DNA of 64,000 bases from contig NZ_KB892450.1 of the NCBI RefSeq assembly GCF_000373805.1, positions 1-64,000 of the forward strand, given 5' to 3'. Of this stretch, positions 21,918 through 31,138 are shown piece by piece. Every line of letters begins with the position of its first letter. Within the stretch, counting starts at the first letter, position 1. The notes under the pieces are model-generated. The model was not told the DNA's origin. It did not search any database and worked only from the letters and a program-made list of their open reading frames with translations. The position numbers and the translations under genes were made by a program. This stretch comes from Corynebacterium pilosum DSM 20521 = CIP 103422 (GTDB lineage Bacteria > Actinomycetota > Actinomycetes > Mycobacteriales > Mycobacteriaceae).

Positions 21918-22598
21918 ATGACTGATCAGAACACGAACTCGAATAGTGAATCTCTTGGCGAATCGCTGAAGGGTGCCGGCGAGGCGCTCGTCGCGGCGGG
22001 CGCCAGCCTGGGCGACATGGTGGGCGATTTCACCCGCCGTTTTAAGGCCGACCGCGAGGCTGATACGCCGGCGGGTGCACACGCTGCTTCCTCGCCGCTC
22101 GATGACGATGACACGGTGCTCGACCAGGTGAAGCACGCTGTGAGCCGGGCGCGTGAGGCATTCGGCCAGGCGTCGAATGCTGATGAGTACAAGCAGGCTT
22201 CGGCGTCCTTTGCGGGCGATGCGGAGCACATCTTCCGCGACCTGGCCGGCTCGGTGTCGCGTGCGGCGCAGGGTGCGAAGGAGTCGGATCGTGCCGATGA
22301 AGCCCGCAGCGCTTTCGACGATGCCATCGCCCAGGTCCGCGCCACCTTCGATCAGGCCGTGGGCCAGGTGCGTGAGCGTGCGAACAGCGCAGGCGACGAC
22401 GCTACGAAGGCAGAGAGCGAAGGCGTGATCGCCGACATGCGCAACCGTATGGAGGGCCTGATCAACCGCGTGTCTGAGGGATTCAGCAACGGCAATGATC
22501 AAGGCAGTGATCAGGCCGCAGATGGTGCGGATATTATTGACGGCGAGGTCGTCGACACGGACGACAACACCGCCAACCCGAAGGATGATGTCAACTAA
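21918..22598 (+). CDS. Conserved corynebacterial helical protein (CGLAU_01105-like)
   Basis: The 226-residue soluble protein is rich in Ala, Glu, Asp and Lys, with long predicted helices (ESLGESLKGAGEALVAAGAS, HAVSRAREAFGQASNADEYK, AFDDAIAQVRATFDQAVGQV) and an acidic disordered end. The repeating AFDDAIAQVRATFDQA pattern suggests coiled-coil or amphipathic lipid- or protein-binding helices. Proteins like this are seen in corynebacteria next to a DUF2516 gene. No enzyme motif is present. The stop codon abuts the next start with no gap, so the two are translationally coupled. Confidence 0.72.
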   Translation: MTDQNTNSNSESLGESLKGAGEALVAAGASLGDMVGDFTRRFKADREADTPAGAHAASSPLDDDDTVLDQVKHAVSRAREAFGQASNADEYKQASASFAGDAEHIFRDLAGSVSRAAQGAKESDRADEARSAFDDAIAQVRATFDQAVGQVRERANSAGDDATKAESEGVIADMRNRMEGLINRVSEGFSNGNDQGSDQAADGADIIDGEVVDTDDNTANPKDDVN

Positions 22599-22910
22599 AT
22601 GGTTCAGACCCTCGATGCAGTCACTGTGTTGACCCGGCTGCCATCTCTGCTGGAGTTCCTGCTGTTTGTCTTGGTGGGTGTTGCGGCGGTGGTGGGCGCG
22701 GTCATGGTGGCTAACACCCGGCCCGATGCTTTTGACGCTGCGAACCGCCAGCCGAAGCCGATGTGGATCCTGATTCTTGCAGGTAGCGCGTTCGCCTGTC
22801 TGCTGAAACTGCCTCTGCTGGCATGGATCGGCGCGATTGCCACGGGTGTCTACTATTTCGATGTGCGCCCGCAGATCCAGCGAATCTTGCGTGGTGATTT
22901 CGGCTATTAG
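22599..22910 (+). CDS. DUF2516 family small membrane protein
   Basis: The 103-residue protein has three hydrophobic segments: LPSLLEFLLFVLVGVAAVVG, MWILILAGSAFACLLKL and LAWIGAIATGVYYF. Then comes the conserved end YFDVRPQIQRIL that identifies DUF2516, an actinobacterial family of unknown role. The ATG directly follows the stop of the preceding gene, and the 3' end overlaps the start of the DeoC-like gene by 17 bp. Confidence 0.85.
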   Translation: MVQTLDAVTVLTRLPSLLEFLLFVLVGVAAVVGAVMVANTRPDAFDAANRQPKPMWILILAGSAFACLLKLPLLAWIGAIATGVYYFDVRPQIQRILRGDFGY

Positions 22911-23463
22911 CGCTGTATCGGATCGTGAGTGGCTCGCCACCCGGGTCGGCACCTTCGGAGCCGGACGCCCCGTGGCGGGCCTTTCCGCGTTCCCGGCCGG
23001 GGTGGTCGTGGAGCCATTGGACGTGCCGTCCGCACCCGGTTCTGTGATCGCTTTGGTGGGGTGGCCCACTGGGCGCCACCAGAGCCTTGTGAAGGCGGCC
23101 GAGGCCCGTTTGGCCGGCGAAATGGGGGCGACAGAGGTATGGCTTACTGTGCCGGTTGACGCTCACGACGAGCAGCCTGATGAGTCTGCGTTGCTGTCCG
23201 ACATGATCGCAGTGGGCCAGGCCGTCGGGGAGGGGGTGCGCTTCGGGGTGATCGCACCGAATCCCTACGTGGCCGCACTCGCCGACAAAGCGGGGGCCGA
23301 GGTGGTTGCCGTCGACGCAGCGGGAGGGGCTGTGCCCGAGGTCAAGGCGGAGGTGGCTGTGTTCGGGGAGATCGACGATATCGACGCGGTAATCGATTGG
23401 CTGTCCCGCGGCGCGGCGCGCGTCTTTCCCGCTAGGCCTGATCAGAGTTTGACAGCTCGTTGA
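22894..23463 (+). CDS. DeoC-like TIM-barrel protein lacking the aldolase lysines
   Basis: The protein of about 189 residues resembles deoxyribose-phosphate aldolase (DeoC) in the middle: VIALVGWPTGRHQSLVKAAE matches the DeoC VIGFPLG...KVAEA segment, and the final IDDIDAVIDWLSRGAARV matches the DeoC end. The Schiff-base motif KTSTGF is replaced by a stretch reading AVDAAGG, and the VKASGG lysine is also absent, so aldolase activity is unlikely. A deoC gene occurs at this place in C. glutamicum, so this may be a degraded or repurposed version. The start is uncertain: GTG at 22894 or 22891, overlapping the DUF2516 gene. The last 32 bp overlap the convergent gene. Confidence 0.6.
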   Translation: MISAISAVSDREWLATRVGTFGAGRPVAGLSAFPAGVVVEPLDVPSAPGSVIALVGWPTGRHQSLVKAAEARLAGEMGATEVWLTVPVDAHDEQPDESALLSDMIAVGQAVGEGVRFGVIAPNPYVAALADKAGAEVVAVDAAGGAVPEVKAEVAVFGEIDDIDAVIDWLSRGAARVFPARPDQSLTAR

Positions 23464-24223
23464 GGTTCACGTTCTGGCCGGTGGCGGTGATGCGGAAGCC
23501 GTCGGGGATGACGGTAAATTCCTGAATCGTCAGCGACATCGTCATTTCCTGCTGGAAGGCCTCAGCCAGCAGCCGGGTGACAAACTCGGTGACCTGGGGC
23601 GGCAGGTCGAAGGAGAACAGGGAGACAGAGGCGGCCTCAAAGGTGAGCTGCTCATCCACCATCACTGGGCGCAGTTCAAGAGACAGGATGCCCTCGGTGA
23701 AGACGATGTCGAATGTATTGTCGTTGGGGTTCGCGGTCACCTCGCTGATGGAGATCAGATTGGTCAGAAAGCCCGTTATCTCTGAGTCCGTCTCGCCCGA
23801 TTCAAGCGCCTTGTTTAGTTCTTGGCGCAGGATTTCTTCGACATAATCGTCGGGAAGCTCAGTGGTGACCAAGAGCGACCCCGCGACCGGATCGTTGGAC
23901 ATGGACAGGTCCTCGATCGCAATGTGCGCGGCCGGCGCGCCGGCGATCGGCTCAGTGTCCAGCTGCAGGGTGGACGGGGTAGTCACTTCCATGGAGGGAA
24001 TGTTGCCGGCCACCAGGCTAGCCACAAGGGGGTACGGGCCGAAAGAGACCGACGGCTCCTCCTGTACCGCCACGGTGTCTGGCGTGGCCTCCGCGAACTG
24101 GGAGCGCATCTGGTGGGAAATGAACCAGCGCAGTCCAATTTCGACGACAAGGACGAGGACAAGGATGCCGACCAAAATGGCCAAAATCACTTTCCACACG
24201 GTCGACGCAGTCGATTTGCTCAT
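23432..24223 (-). CDS. LmeA-like DUF2993 secreted or anchored lipid-binding protein
   Basis: The 263-residue protein begins with a membrane anchor (VWKVILAILVGILVLVLVVE, about residues 9-28), then a beta-rich extracytoplasmic domain with repeating strands typical of DUF2993. It ends with the family pattern LTIQEFTVIPDGFRITATGQ. The mycobacterial relative LmeA binds phospholipid and supports maturation of mannosylated lipoglycans. A similar envelope role is likely here but not shown. The next gene upstream starts 67 bp away in the same direction. Its 3' end overlaps the DeoC-like gene. Confidence 0.8.
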   Translation of the reverse strand: MSKSTASTVWKVILAILVGILVLVLVVEIGLRWFISHQMRSQFAEATPDTVAVQEEPSVSFGPYPLVASLVAGNIPSMEVTTPSTLQLDTEPIAGAPAAHIAIEDLSMSNDPVAGSLLVTTELPDDYVEEILRQELNKALESGETDSEITGFLTNLISISEVTANPNDNTFDIVFTEGILSLELRPVMVDEQLTFEAASVSLFSFDLPPQVTEFVTRLLAEAFQQEMTMSLTIQEFTVIPDGFRITATGQNVNLNELSNSDQA

Positions 24224-24290
24224 CAGTTAGTTCATCTCCAACAGGCGCTTAGCGCACCAACAGTGGCGGTCACGGAGTTTCAAAAGGGAA

Positions 24291-25118
24291 TTAAATAATA
24301 TCAGGGGCCACAAGAGCCCAATCCACAGTCAAAATATTATCGCGAATCGGTCGGCGCTGCGGGTGAAGTTGCACGCCTTCAGCGATCAACAATTCCCGCG
24401 CCTGCCGCCACCTGATCCGCGGGCCATAAGGCTCCCAGCTGGCGGCACGGTCCCACGCCGCGTCGGCGGACTGCAACAAGTCATGAATCTTCTCACCAGG
24501 CCGGTTGAGATGAATCAGCTTCTTCGGCAGGCGTTCGGCCACATCACTAGGGCGCTCAACGTCGAACGGGTCCCAGGCCAGCGTCAAGGTGAGCGGCCCG
24601 CCCTCGTCGAGAAGCACCCACGCAGCCCGCCTGCCGATCTCATCGCACGTGCCCTCAAGAAACAGCCCCCCAGGGGCCAAGCGCGAGCACACCTCGTGCC
24701 ACATCATGTCCACCTGGTCCACGTCATACTGGCGCAGCACATTAAACGCGCGCACATAGTCGGGGCGATAGCCGGCGAGCTCGAAGCCGCCCAGCTCAAA
24801 ACGGACCCCATCGCGGGGCGGCAGGACACGCTCAGGGTCGATTTCCAGCCCCACAACTTCCACGTTGGGGTTAAGGCGGCGCAGCCAGCGAGACCACTCA
24901 ACGGTCGTCGTAAAGCTTGCTCCGTACCCCACATCGACCGCCAGCGGCGCCGGCCTGCCACGGATCAGCGAAGAAACGCGCGGGTGGTAAAACGCCCACC
25001 GGTCAGAGCGGCGCAGGCGATTGAACCCGGTCGTTCCGCGGGTGATCACGCCAAATGGCCGACCACGGCTCGCCCCGGCGCCTGTGGGCGCGCGCAAGTT
25101 ATGAGCATGGTCGGCCAC
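24291..25118 (-). CDS. Class I SAM-dependent methyltransferase
   Basis: The 275-residue protein has a Rossmann methyltransferase core: motif I AVDVGYGASFTTTVEWSRWL (about residues 60-79), the acidic residue of motif II in VEVVGLEIDPERV, and a mid-domain DMMWHEVCSRLAPGGLFLEG. The substrate is unknown. The N-terminal 40 residues are basic and similar to conserved corynebacterial members of this family. It lies between the LmeA-like and DUF2505 genes on the same strand, only 14 bp from the latter, so the three are probably one transcript. Confidence 0.8.
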   Translation of the reverse strand: MADHAHNLRAPTGAGASRGRPFGVITRGTTGFNRLRRSDRWAFYHPRVSSLIRGRPAPLAVDVGYGASFTTTVEWSRWLRRLNPNVEVVGLEIDPERVLPPRDGVRFELGGFELAGYRPDYVRAFNVLRQYDVDQVDMMWHEVCSRLAPGGLFLEGTCDEIGRRAAWVLLDEGGPLTLTLAWDPFDVERPSDVAERLPKKLIHLNRPGEKIHDLLQSADAAWDRAASWEPYGPRIRWRQARELLIAEGVQLHPQRRPIRDNILTVDWALVAPDII

Positions 25119-25132
25119 GAAAACTCCAGGGT

Positions 25133-25627
25133 TTAGAGGTTTTCGGAGATCCAGGTCTCGGTGAGCTTGCCCTCGTTGGTGAAGATCTCAGCCAGTGCTT
25201 CGCCCACCTTCGGCTCAATAGCAGGGCCCATGAATGGGATATCCACGGTGACTTCGTTCTCGTAGGACAAGGTGGTGGAGTCCTCGCCGTTGGCCTTCAA
25301 GTGGATGTCGCCCTTCATGTCCACTGGGGTGCCCTTGACGTCACCGGTGAAGGACAGCTCTGCGGAGTCGCCGTTGAGTTCGCCGACGGTGACCACGCGC
25401 TTGAGCTTCAGCGACTGCGAGACCATCGCGCGCACGGCCTCCGGCAGGATGTCGAGGGGCAGGATTTCGAAGAGGGTAGCGGTGTTATCGCTAAAGTCGC
25501 TGAGCTCGCCTGGTTCCGGCGACAGGTTTTCGGCGATGTACGCCCAGTACTCGGCCTTCGTGTAGGCCTCGTGCACCTTCTGCGCAGGGTGGTTGATGGT
25601 TACGGTGTTTTCGCTACGGTTTGCCAT
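25133..25627 (-). CDS. DUF2505 family protein (START-like fold)
   Basis: The 164-residue protein has the alternating strand-helix pattern of the START/SRPBCC fold. It starts MANRSENTVTINHPAQKVHE, carries DVKGTPVDMKGDIHLKANGE in the central sheet, and ends in a long helix (PAIEPKVGEALAEIFTNEGK). DUF2505 is an actinobacterial family assumed to bind a hydrophobic ligand; nothing here identifies it. It is divergent from murB, whose GTG start is only 24 bp away, so the two promoters overlap the coding starts. Confidence 0.82.
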   Translation of the reverse strand: MANRSENTVTINHPAQKVHEAYTKAEYWAYIAENLSPEPGELSDFSDNTATLFEILPLDILPEAVRAMVSQSLKLKRVVTVGELNGDSAELSFTGDVKGTPVDMKGDIHLKANGEDSTTLSYENEVTVDIPFMGPAIEPKVGEALAEIFTNEGKLTETWISENL

Positions 25628-25651
25628 AGCAGACAGACTACCGTTAGAGGC

Positions 25652-26737
25652 GTGTCTGATTCATCTAAGGCCCGCATCCCGGGCGATATTTTTGTCACAT
25701 TGACCGCGATCGACGGCATCACGCCGCTCGAGGATTTTGCCTTTTCGCAGGTCACTACTTTGCGCGTGGGTGGCAGTCCGGCTGCGGCGGTGCGCGCGCA
25801 GACAAGCGAGGCCTTGGCTTCCGCGGTGCAGCTTCTCGACGACAACGGCGTGGATCTGCTGGTCGTCGGCGGTGGCTCAAACCTTGTGGTGGCGGACGGG
25901 GAGCTGGATCTTGTGGCGGTGGTCGCGGCCAACGATAAGGTGACGATCCACCCGGACGGCACCGTCAACGCGGAAGCCGGCGCGGTGTGGGACGACGTGG
26001 TGGCCGCCACGGTAGAGCACAAGCTGGCCGGCATCGAGGTCCTAAGCGGGATCCCCGGTTCGGTGGGGGCGGTGCCGGTGCAGAACGTGGGCGCGTACGG
26101 CGCGGAGATCGCCGACGTGCTGCAGCGCGTGAAACTGTATAACCGTCAGACCCGCACCACGGAGTGGGTTGAGCCAGAGGACCTGGATTTGGCTTACCGC
26201 TATTCCAACCTGAAGTTCACGGGCCGCGCCGTGGTGTTGGAGGTGGAGCTGAAGCTGGATCCCACGGGCATTTCCATTCCGCTGCGCCACATGGAGAACC
26301 GCCGCGTGTCGGTGGCGGCGGCGCGCGAGTCGGTGTTGGAGCAGCGTCACCGCAAGGGCATGGTGCTGGATGCTTCTGATCACGACACCTGGAGTGCGGG
26401 TTCCTTTTTCACCAACCCGGTCGTCGATACGCGCCTTGCGGATGAGATTGATGCGAAGGTCGGCGAGGAGAACATGCCGCGTTTCCCGCAGCCGGATGGG
26501 CGCGAGAAGCTGTCGGCGGCGTGGCTGATCGAACGCGCCGGTTTTCAGCGCGGTTACCCGGGTGAGGGGGCGCCGGTTCGCTTATCGACGAAGCACACGC
26601 TGGCCATCACCAACCGGGGCCAGGCGCGTGCAGACGATGTGAAGGCGCTCGCGCGCGAGGTCCGGGCCGGTGTGGAGGAGGCGTTCGGGGTGCGGCTGGT
26701 GCCGGAGCCGGTGTGGATCCGTCTGGCTATTGATTAA
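25652..26737 (+). CDS. murB: UDP-N-acetylmuramate dehydrogenase (MurB)
   Basis: The 361-residue FAD enzyme reduces UDP-GlcNAc-enolpyruvate to UDP-MurNAc in peptidoglycan synthesis. FAD-binding motifs are TTLRVGGSPAA and VVGGGSNLVVAD; IPGSVGAVPVQNVGAYG is the family signature. The active-site serine is in WSAGSFFTNPVVD, and AAWLIERAGFQRG precedes the C-terminus. The start is GTG at 25652 (VSDSSKARIPGDIF); the longer open frame upstream lies antisense to DUF2505 and is rejected. The stop overlaps the convergent sugar permease stop by 4 bp. Confidence 0.94.
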   Translation: MSDSSKARIPGDIFVTLTAIDGITPLEDFAFSQVTTLRVGGSPAAAVRAQTSEALASAVQLLDDNGVDLLVVGGGSNLVVADGELDLVAVVAANDKVTIHPDGTVNAEAGAVWDDVVAATVEHKLAGIEVLSGIPGSVGAVPVQNVGAYGAEIADVLQRVKLYNRQTRTTEWVEPEDLDLAYRYSNLKFTGRAVVLEVELKLDPTGISIPLRHMENRRVSVAAARESVLEQRHRKGMVLDASDHDTWSAGSFFTNPVVDTRLADEIDAKVGEENMPRFPQPDGREKLSAAWLIERAGFQRGYPGEGAPVRLSTKHTLAITNRGQARADDVKALAREVRAGVEEAFGVRLVPEPVWIRLAID

Positions 26738-27570
26738 CCCTTGACACCGCCGGCCGTCAGCCCCGAGACGATGCGCCGCTGGAAGGCCAGCACCATCAGG
26801 ATCAGCGGCACCGTCACAAGCGCGCCGGCGGCCATGGTGGCGGCGTATGGGTACTCGAAAGCGCTCGGCCCGGCGAAACGCGCGATGGCCACGGTGACGG
26901 GTTCGGTGGCCACCGTCGACAGCTGCTGCGCCAACATGTACTCATTCCAGGCGGCGATGAACGCCAAGATCGCGGTGGTAAACAGTGCCGGCGCCGCAAG
27001 GGGAAGCATGACCATGCGAAACGCCTGGGCCCGGGAGGCGCCGTCGACACGCGCCGCCTCCTCCAGCTCCCACGGAAGTTGCCGGAAGAAGGAGATCAGC
27101 GTGTAGATCGTCAGCGGCAGCGCAAAGGAAATATTCGGCACGATCATCGCCTGGTAGGTGCCAATCCACCCGATGTTGGAAAACAGCTGGAACAGGGGAG
27201 TGACCAAGGCGATGCCCGGGAACATTGACGCCGCCAGCACGATGCCGGTGATCAGCGACTTGCCCGGGAAGTTCAGCCGCGCCAGGGCGTAGCCCGCGCC
27301 GACGCCGACGATCACCGCTACCAGCGTGGTCGCCACCGAGATGATCAGTGAGTTCACGATCGCGCGTCCGAAATTATTGCCCTTGTCCGTGGCAAGTGCG
27401 TCGCGGAAATTATCCAGCGTGACGTGCGTTGGCCACGGGGTCGTGTCAAACGTGAAGGCGGAATCGCGCAACGCGACAACCAGCATCCAATAAAACGGTG
27501 CCAGCCCCCACACCAGGATGAAAGCCACACCTATGTAGTGCAAGATGGCGGCTCTGCGCTTGGCGTTCAT
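26734..27570 (-). CDS. Trehalose ABC importer permease, SugB/MalG type
   Basis: The 278-residue inner-membrane permease has six membrane segments and the ABC-coupling EAA loop at about residues 165-185 (ELEEAARVDGASRAQAFRMV ending LPLAAPAL). It pairs with the SugA-type permease and the SugC-type ATPase. The start overlaps the upstream permease stop (ATGA), so translation is coupled. The order permease-permease-binding protein-ATPase resembles C. glutamicum TusGF-E-K and mycobacterial LpqY-SugABC, which import trehalose. The substrate assignment is inference from synteny and the presence of mycoloyltransferases nearby. Confidence 0.85.
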   Translation of the reverse strand: MNAKRRAAILHYIGVAFILVWGLAPFYWMLVVALRDSAFTFDTTPWPTHVTLDNFRDALATDKGNNFGRAIVNSLIISVATTLVAVIVGVGAGYALARLNFPGKSLITGIVLAASMFPGIALVTPLFQLFSNIGWIGTYQAMIVPNISFALPLTIYTLISFFRQLPWELEEAARVDGASRAQAFRMVMLPLAAPALFTTAILAFIAAWNEYMLAQQLSTVATEPVTVAIARFAGPSAFEYPYAATMAAGALVTVPLILMVLAFQRRIVSGLTAGGVKG

Positions 27571-28577
27571 GCCGTGGCCTCCTTTTCCTGCCGGGCCTGC
27601 CGTGCTTGTCGACGACGGGCCTCGCGCGCGTCTTTGCGCTCCTGCCCCTTCCCGGAGACGTCCGCGCCGAGGAACCGGATCAGGATAAACGCGACGGCGA
27701 AGACGAAGAGGAAGATCAGTGTGGACATGGCGGAGGCGGAGTTGAAGTTGCCTTGGCGCATGTCTTGGACCACCAGCTGGCTGACCACGGCGGTGGGGGA
27801 GTTGGCGGAGGCGCTGATCATGATGACCGGCAGGTCATACATGCGCAGCGCGTCGAGCGTGCGGAAGAGCACCGCCACCATCAGCGCGGGGCGTACCAGC
27901 GGCAGGGTGATCAGCCAGAACTGTTGCCAGCGGGTGGCGTTGTCCACGCGCGCTGCTTCGTAGGTTTCTTTCGGGATCATCTGCAGCCCGGCCAGGATGA
28001 GCAGCGCCATGAAGGGGGCTGTTTTCCACACGTCGGCGATGATCACGGCGAAGCGGGCGGCCCAGGGGTCGGTGGTCCACATGATGTTGGTGCCAAGCAC
28101 TGAGTTGACCACGCCTTGCGGGGCGAACATGAATTGCCACAGCTTGGCGGTCACGGCGGTGGGGATGGCCCAGGGGATCAGGACAGCGGCGCGGACCAGC
28201 CCGCGGCCTTTATAGTCGCCGGCCATGATCAGCGCCATGATCATCCCCAGCACGGTTTCCAGCCCGACGGTGGTGACGGTGAAGAAGATCGTGTTGCGCA
28301 CCGCCGGCCAGAAGTCTGTGGCCAGGGTGCCGGGCGGGCAGACCCCGGCTTCGCCGCTGGGTGTCATGCAGCGTTGTGTCAGCCAGTACAGGTAGTGGTC
28401 GAAGCCGGCGAAGCCGCCCTCAACGAAAAGGCCGGTGTCGGGGTCCAGGTGCCTGTCGGCCTGGAAGGACAGGAAGATGGCGCGCAGGACTGGGTAGCCC
28501 ATAACGACAGCAAGCACCAAAAGCGCGGGCGCCAAGAGCAGCGCTGCGCGTTTGGTGCTTTGAGCTTTTGTGAGCAT
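27567..28577 (-). CDS. Trehalose ABC importer permease, SugA/MalF type
   Basis: The 336-residue permease has an N-terminal extension with segment AALLLAPALLVLAVVMGYPV. A periplasmic loop contains two cysteines (RCMTPSGEAGVCPPG), five further segments follow, and the EAA loop is TYEAARVDNATRWQQFWLIT. The C-terminus is a highly basic tail (GQERKDAREARRRQARQARQ), unusual among MalF proteins and also coding for a dispersed-motif copy at 27605-27615. ATG at 28577 has only a weak ribosome-binding site and lies 16 bp from the binding-protein stop. Confidence 0.85.
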   Translation of the reverse strand: MLTKAQSTKRAALLLAPALLVLAVVMGYPVLRAIFLSFQADRHLDPDTGLFVEGGFAGFDHYLYWLTQRCMTPSGEAGVCPPGTLATDFWPAVRNTIFFTVTTVGLETVLGMIMALIMAGDYKGRGLVRAAVLIPWAIPTAVTAKLWQFMFAPQGVVNSVLGTNIMWTTDPWAARFAVIIADVWKTAPFMALLILAGLQMIPKETYEAARVDNATRWQQFWLITLPLVRPALMVAVLFRTLDALRMYDLPVIMISASANSPTAVVSQLVVQDMRQGNFNSASAMSTLIFLFVFAVAFILIRFLGADVSGKGQERKDAREARRRQARQARQEKEATA

Positions 28578-28593
28578 TGGTTGAGAAGACCGG

Positions 28594-29883
28594 TTATCCG
28601 GCGGCGTTTTCGATCGCAGCCTTCATGCCGGCGGTGGCGTCGTCGACGCTCTTGCCGGCGGTCAGTGCCGCGTACGCGTTGTCCTGGATGGCCTTAGAGA
28701 TCTCGGTGTAGAACGGGGAGACTGGGCGCGGCACCGCGTTTTCCAGGGAGGTCTTCAGGGCAGGCAGGTACGGGTACTTTTCGACGAGGGACTCGTCGTC
28801 ATAGATGGACGCCAACACTGGTGGGAAGGAGGCCTCTGCGAAGCTCATCTGGTTGTCCTCATTGATGATGAACTCGATGAAGTCGCGCGCGGTGGCCTTG
28901 TTCTCGGAGTTGATGTTGATGCCGTTGTTGTAACCACCCAGGGTGGATGCGCCCACACCGTCCTCGCCGACCAGCGGGGAGACCTCAACGTTGCCGGCTA
29001 CCTCAGAGGCTTCGCCTTCCGCGTTGGTGTACATGTATGGCCAGTTGATGGCGTAGGCGGTGCGGCCTTCGACGAAGGCGAGGTTGGTTTCTTCCTCGGT
29101 GGCTGCGGTGGAGTCTTCGGTGATCACACCGTCCGAGTAGGCGTCGACAAGCGCCTGCAGGCCGGCCTTGGAGCCTTCGGAGTCAACGGTGACTTCTTGG
29201 CCGTCCTCGCCCAGGATGGATCCGCCCCAGCCTTCCATGAAGCCTGCGGTGTTGACGGTCAGGCCCTCGTACTGGGACAGCTGGGTTGTCAGGCAGCCGA
29301 CCTCGTCCAGGTCCTGGCAGGAGTCGATGAGCTCCTGGAAGTTGGCGGGCTCTTCGGGGATGAATTCGGTGTTGCGGTAGAGCAGCTGGCCGTTGGTGTT
29401 CTGCGGCAGGGCGTAGAGGGTGTCGTTGTAGGTGGCGGATTCGACGGTGGCCTCAAGCAGTCCGGAGGTGTCTACTTCCAGTTCGCCCTCCAGGGGCGCG
29501 AGGTACTGGTTGGCGGCGAATTCGCCGGTCCAGACCACGTCGAGAGCCATGACGTCGTAGTCAGAGTTGCCGGCCTGCAGGGACTGCACGAGGGTTTCGC
29601 GCTGGGCGTCGGCCTCGCCTGGCAGTTCGCGCAGGGTGACTTCTTCGTCGGGGTGCTCGGCGTTCCACGCTTCGATGATGGGGACGAGCTTGTCGGTGTC
29701 GTTCGCGCCCATCGCGAAGGTGATGGGGCCGCGGGCGGCTTCGGTGCCATCATCGACGGGGGCGGCGCCACCGGAGGAGGAGCCGGCGGAGTCTTCGCCG
29801 CCGGAGCAGGCAACCAGGCTCATCGCCGCGAGGGTGGCGGCGGCGACGGTGCCGGCGGTACGTCGAGTGAAACGAATCGACAT
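28594..29883 (-). CDS. Trehalose-binding lipoprotein of ABC importer (LpqY-like)
   Basis: The 429-residue extracytoplasmic solute-binding protein has a lipoprotein signal (RTAGTVAAATLAAMSLVAC; lipid-modified Cys26) and a Gly/Ser/Glu linker. The type I sugar-binding fold follows, with PITFAMGANDTDKLVPIIEA at its start and a DVVWTGEFAANQYLAPLEGE motif seen in LpqY/trehalose-maltose binders. It captures sugar at the outer face and delivers it to the SugAB-like permeases. ATG at 29883 follows GAAAGGA. It is the largest expression unit between the ATPase gene and the permeases; a 99-bp gap to the ATPase gene may hold a processing site. Confidence 0.87.
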   Translation of the reverse strand: MSIRFTRRTAGTVAAATLAAMSLVACSGGEDSAGSSSGGAAPVDDGTEAARGPITFAMGANDTDKLVPIIEAWNAEHPDEEVTLRELPGEADAQRETLVQSLQAGNSDYDVMALDVVWTGEFAANQYLAPLEGELEVDTSGLLEATVESATYNDTLYALPQNTNGQLLYRNTEFIPEEPANFQELIDSCQDLDEVGCLTTQLSQYEGLTVNTAGFMEGWGGSILGEDGQEVTVDSEGSKAGLQALVDAYSDGVITEDSTAATEEETNLAFVEGRTAYAINWPYMYTNAEGEASEVAGNVEVSPLVGEDGVGASTLGGYNNGININSENKATARDFIEFIINEDNQMSFAEASFPPVLASIYDDESLVEKYPYLPALKTSLENAVPRPVSPFYTEISKAIQDNAYAALTAGKSVDDATAGMKAAIENAAG

Positions 29884-29982
29884 GGGACGTCCTTTCGGTT
29901 AAGGAATAAATTTTCCCTTACCATAGTGAGACCGGCTACCCCCGCGGGCCAAAGTGAAGTAAATCACCCCAGGTGGGGGTAG

Positions 29983-31020
<1,038 letters not shown>

Positions 31021-31066
31021 AAAGCGAAACTTTAGCAATCCGCCGTGGCCCCTGCGGCGCTTTTCG

Positions 31067-31077
31067 CTTAACGACGA
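31067..31077 (+). repeat. Intergenic copy of the dispersed motif CTTNNCGACGA (leading G present)
   Basis: The segment reads CTTAACGACGA preceded by G. It overlaps by two bases the stem of the FAS-I terminator, the same arrangement as at 20424. Confidence 0.75.
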
Positions 31078-31120
31078 AGCACCCCTCGGTGACCCTCCAC
31101 AGGCAACCGAGGGGTGCTTC
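31076..31120 (-). terminator. Intrinsic terminator of the FAS-I gene
   Basis: GAAGCACCCCTCGGT (31076-31090) pairs with ACCGAGGGGTGCTTC (31106-31120) in a perfect 15-bp stem with a 15-nt loop. On the minus strand it follows the FAS-I stop at 31139. The trailing T-run is weak (GTCGTT). Confidence 0.8.
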
Positions 31121-31138
31121 CCCCTAACTACTTATCCG

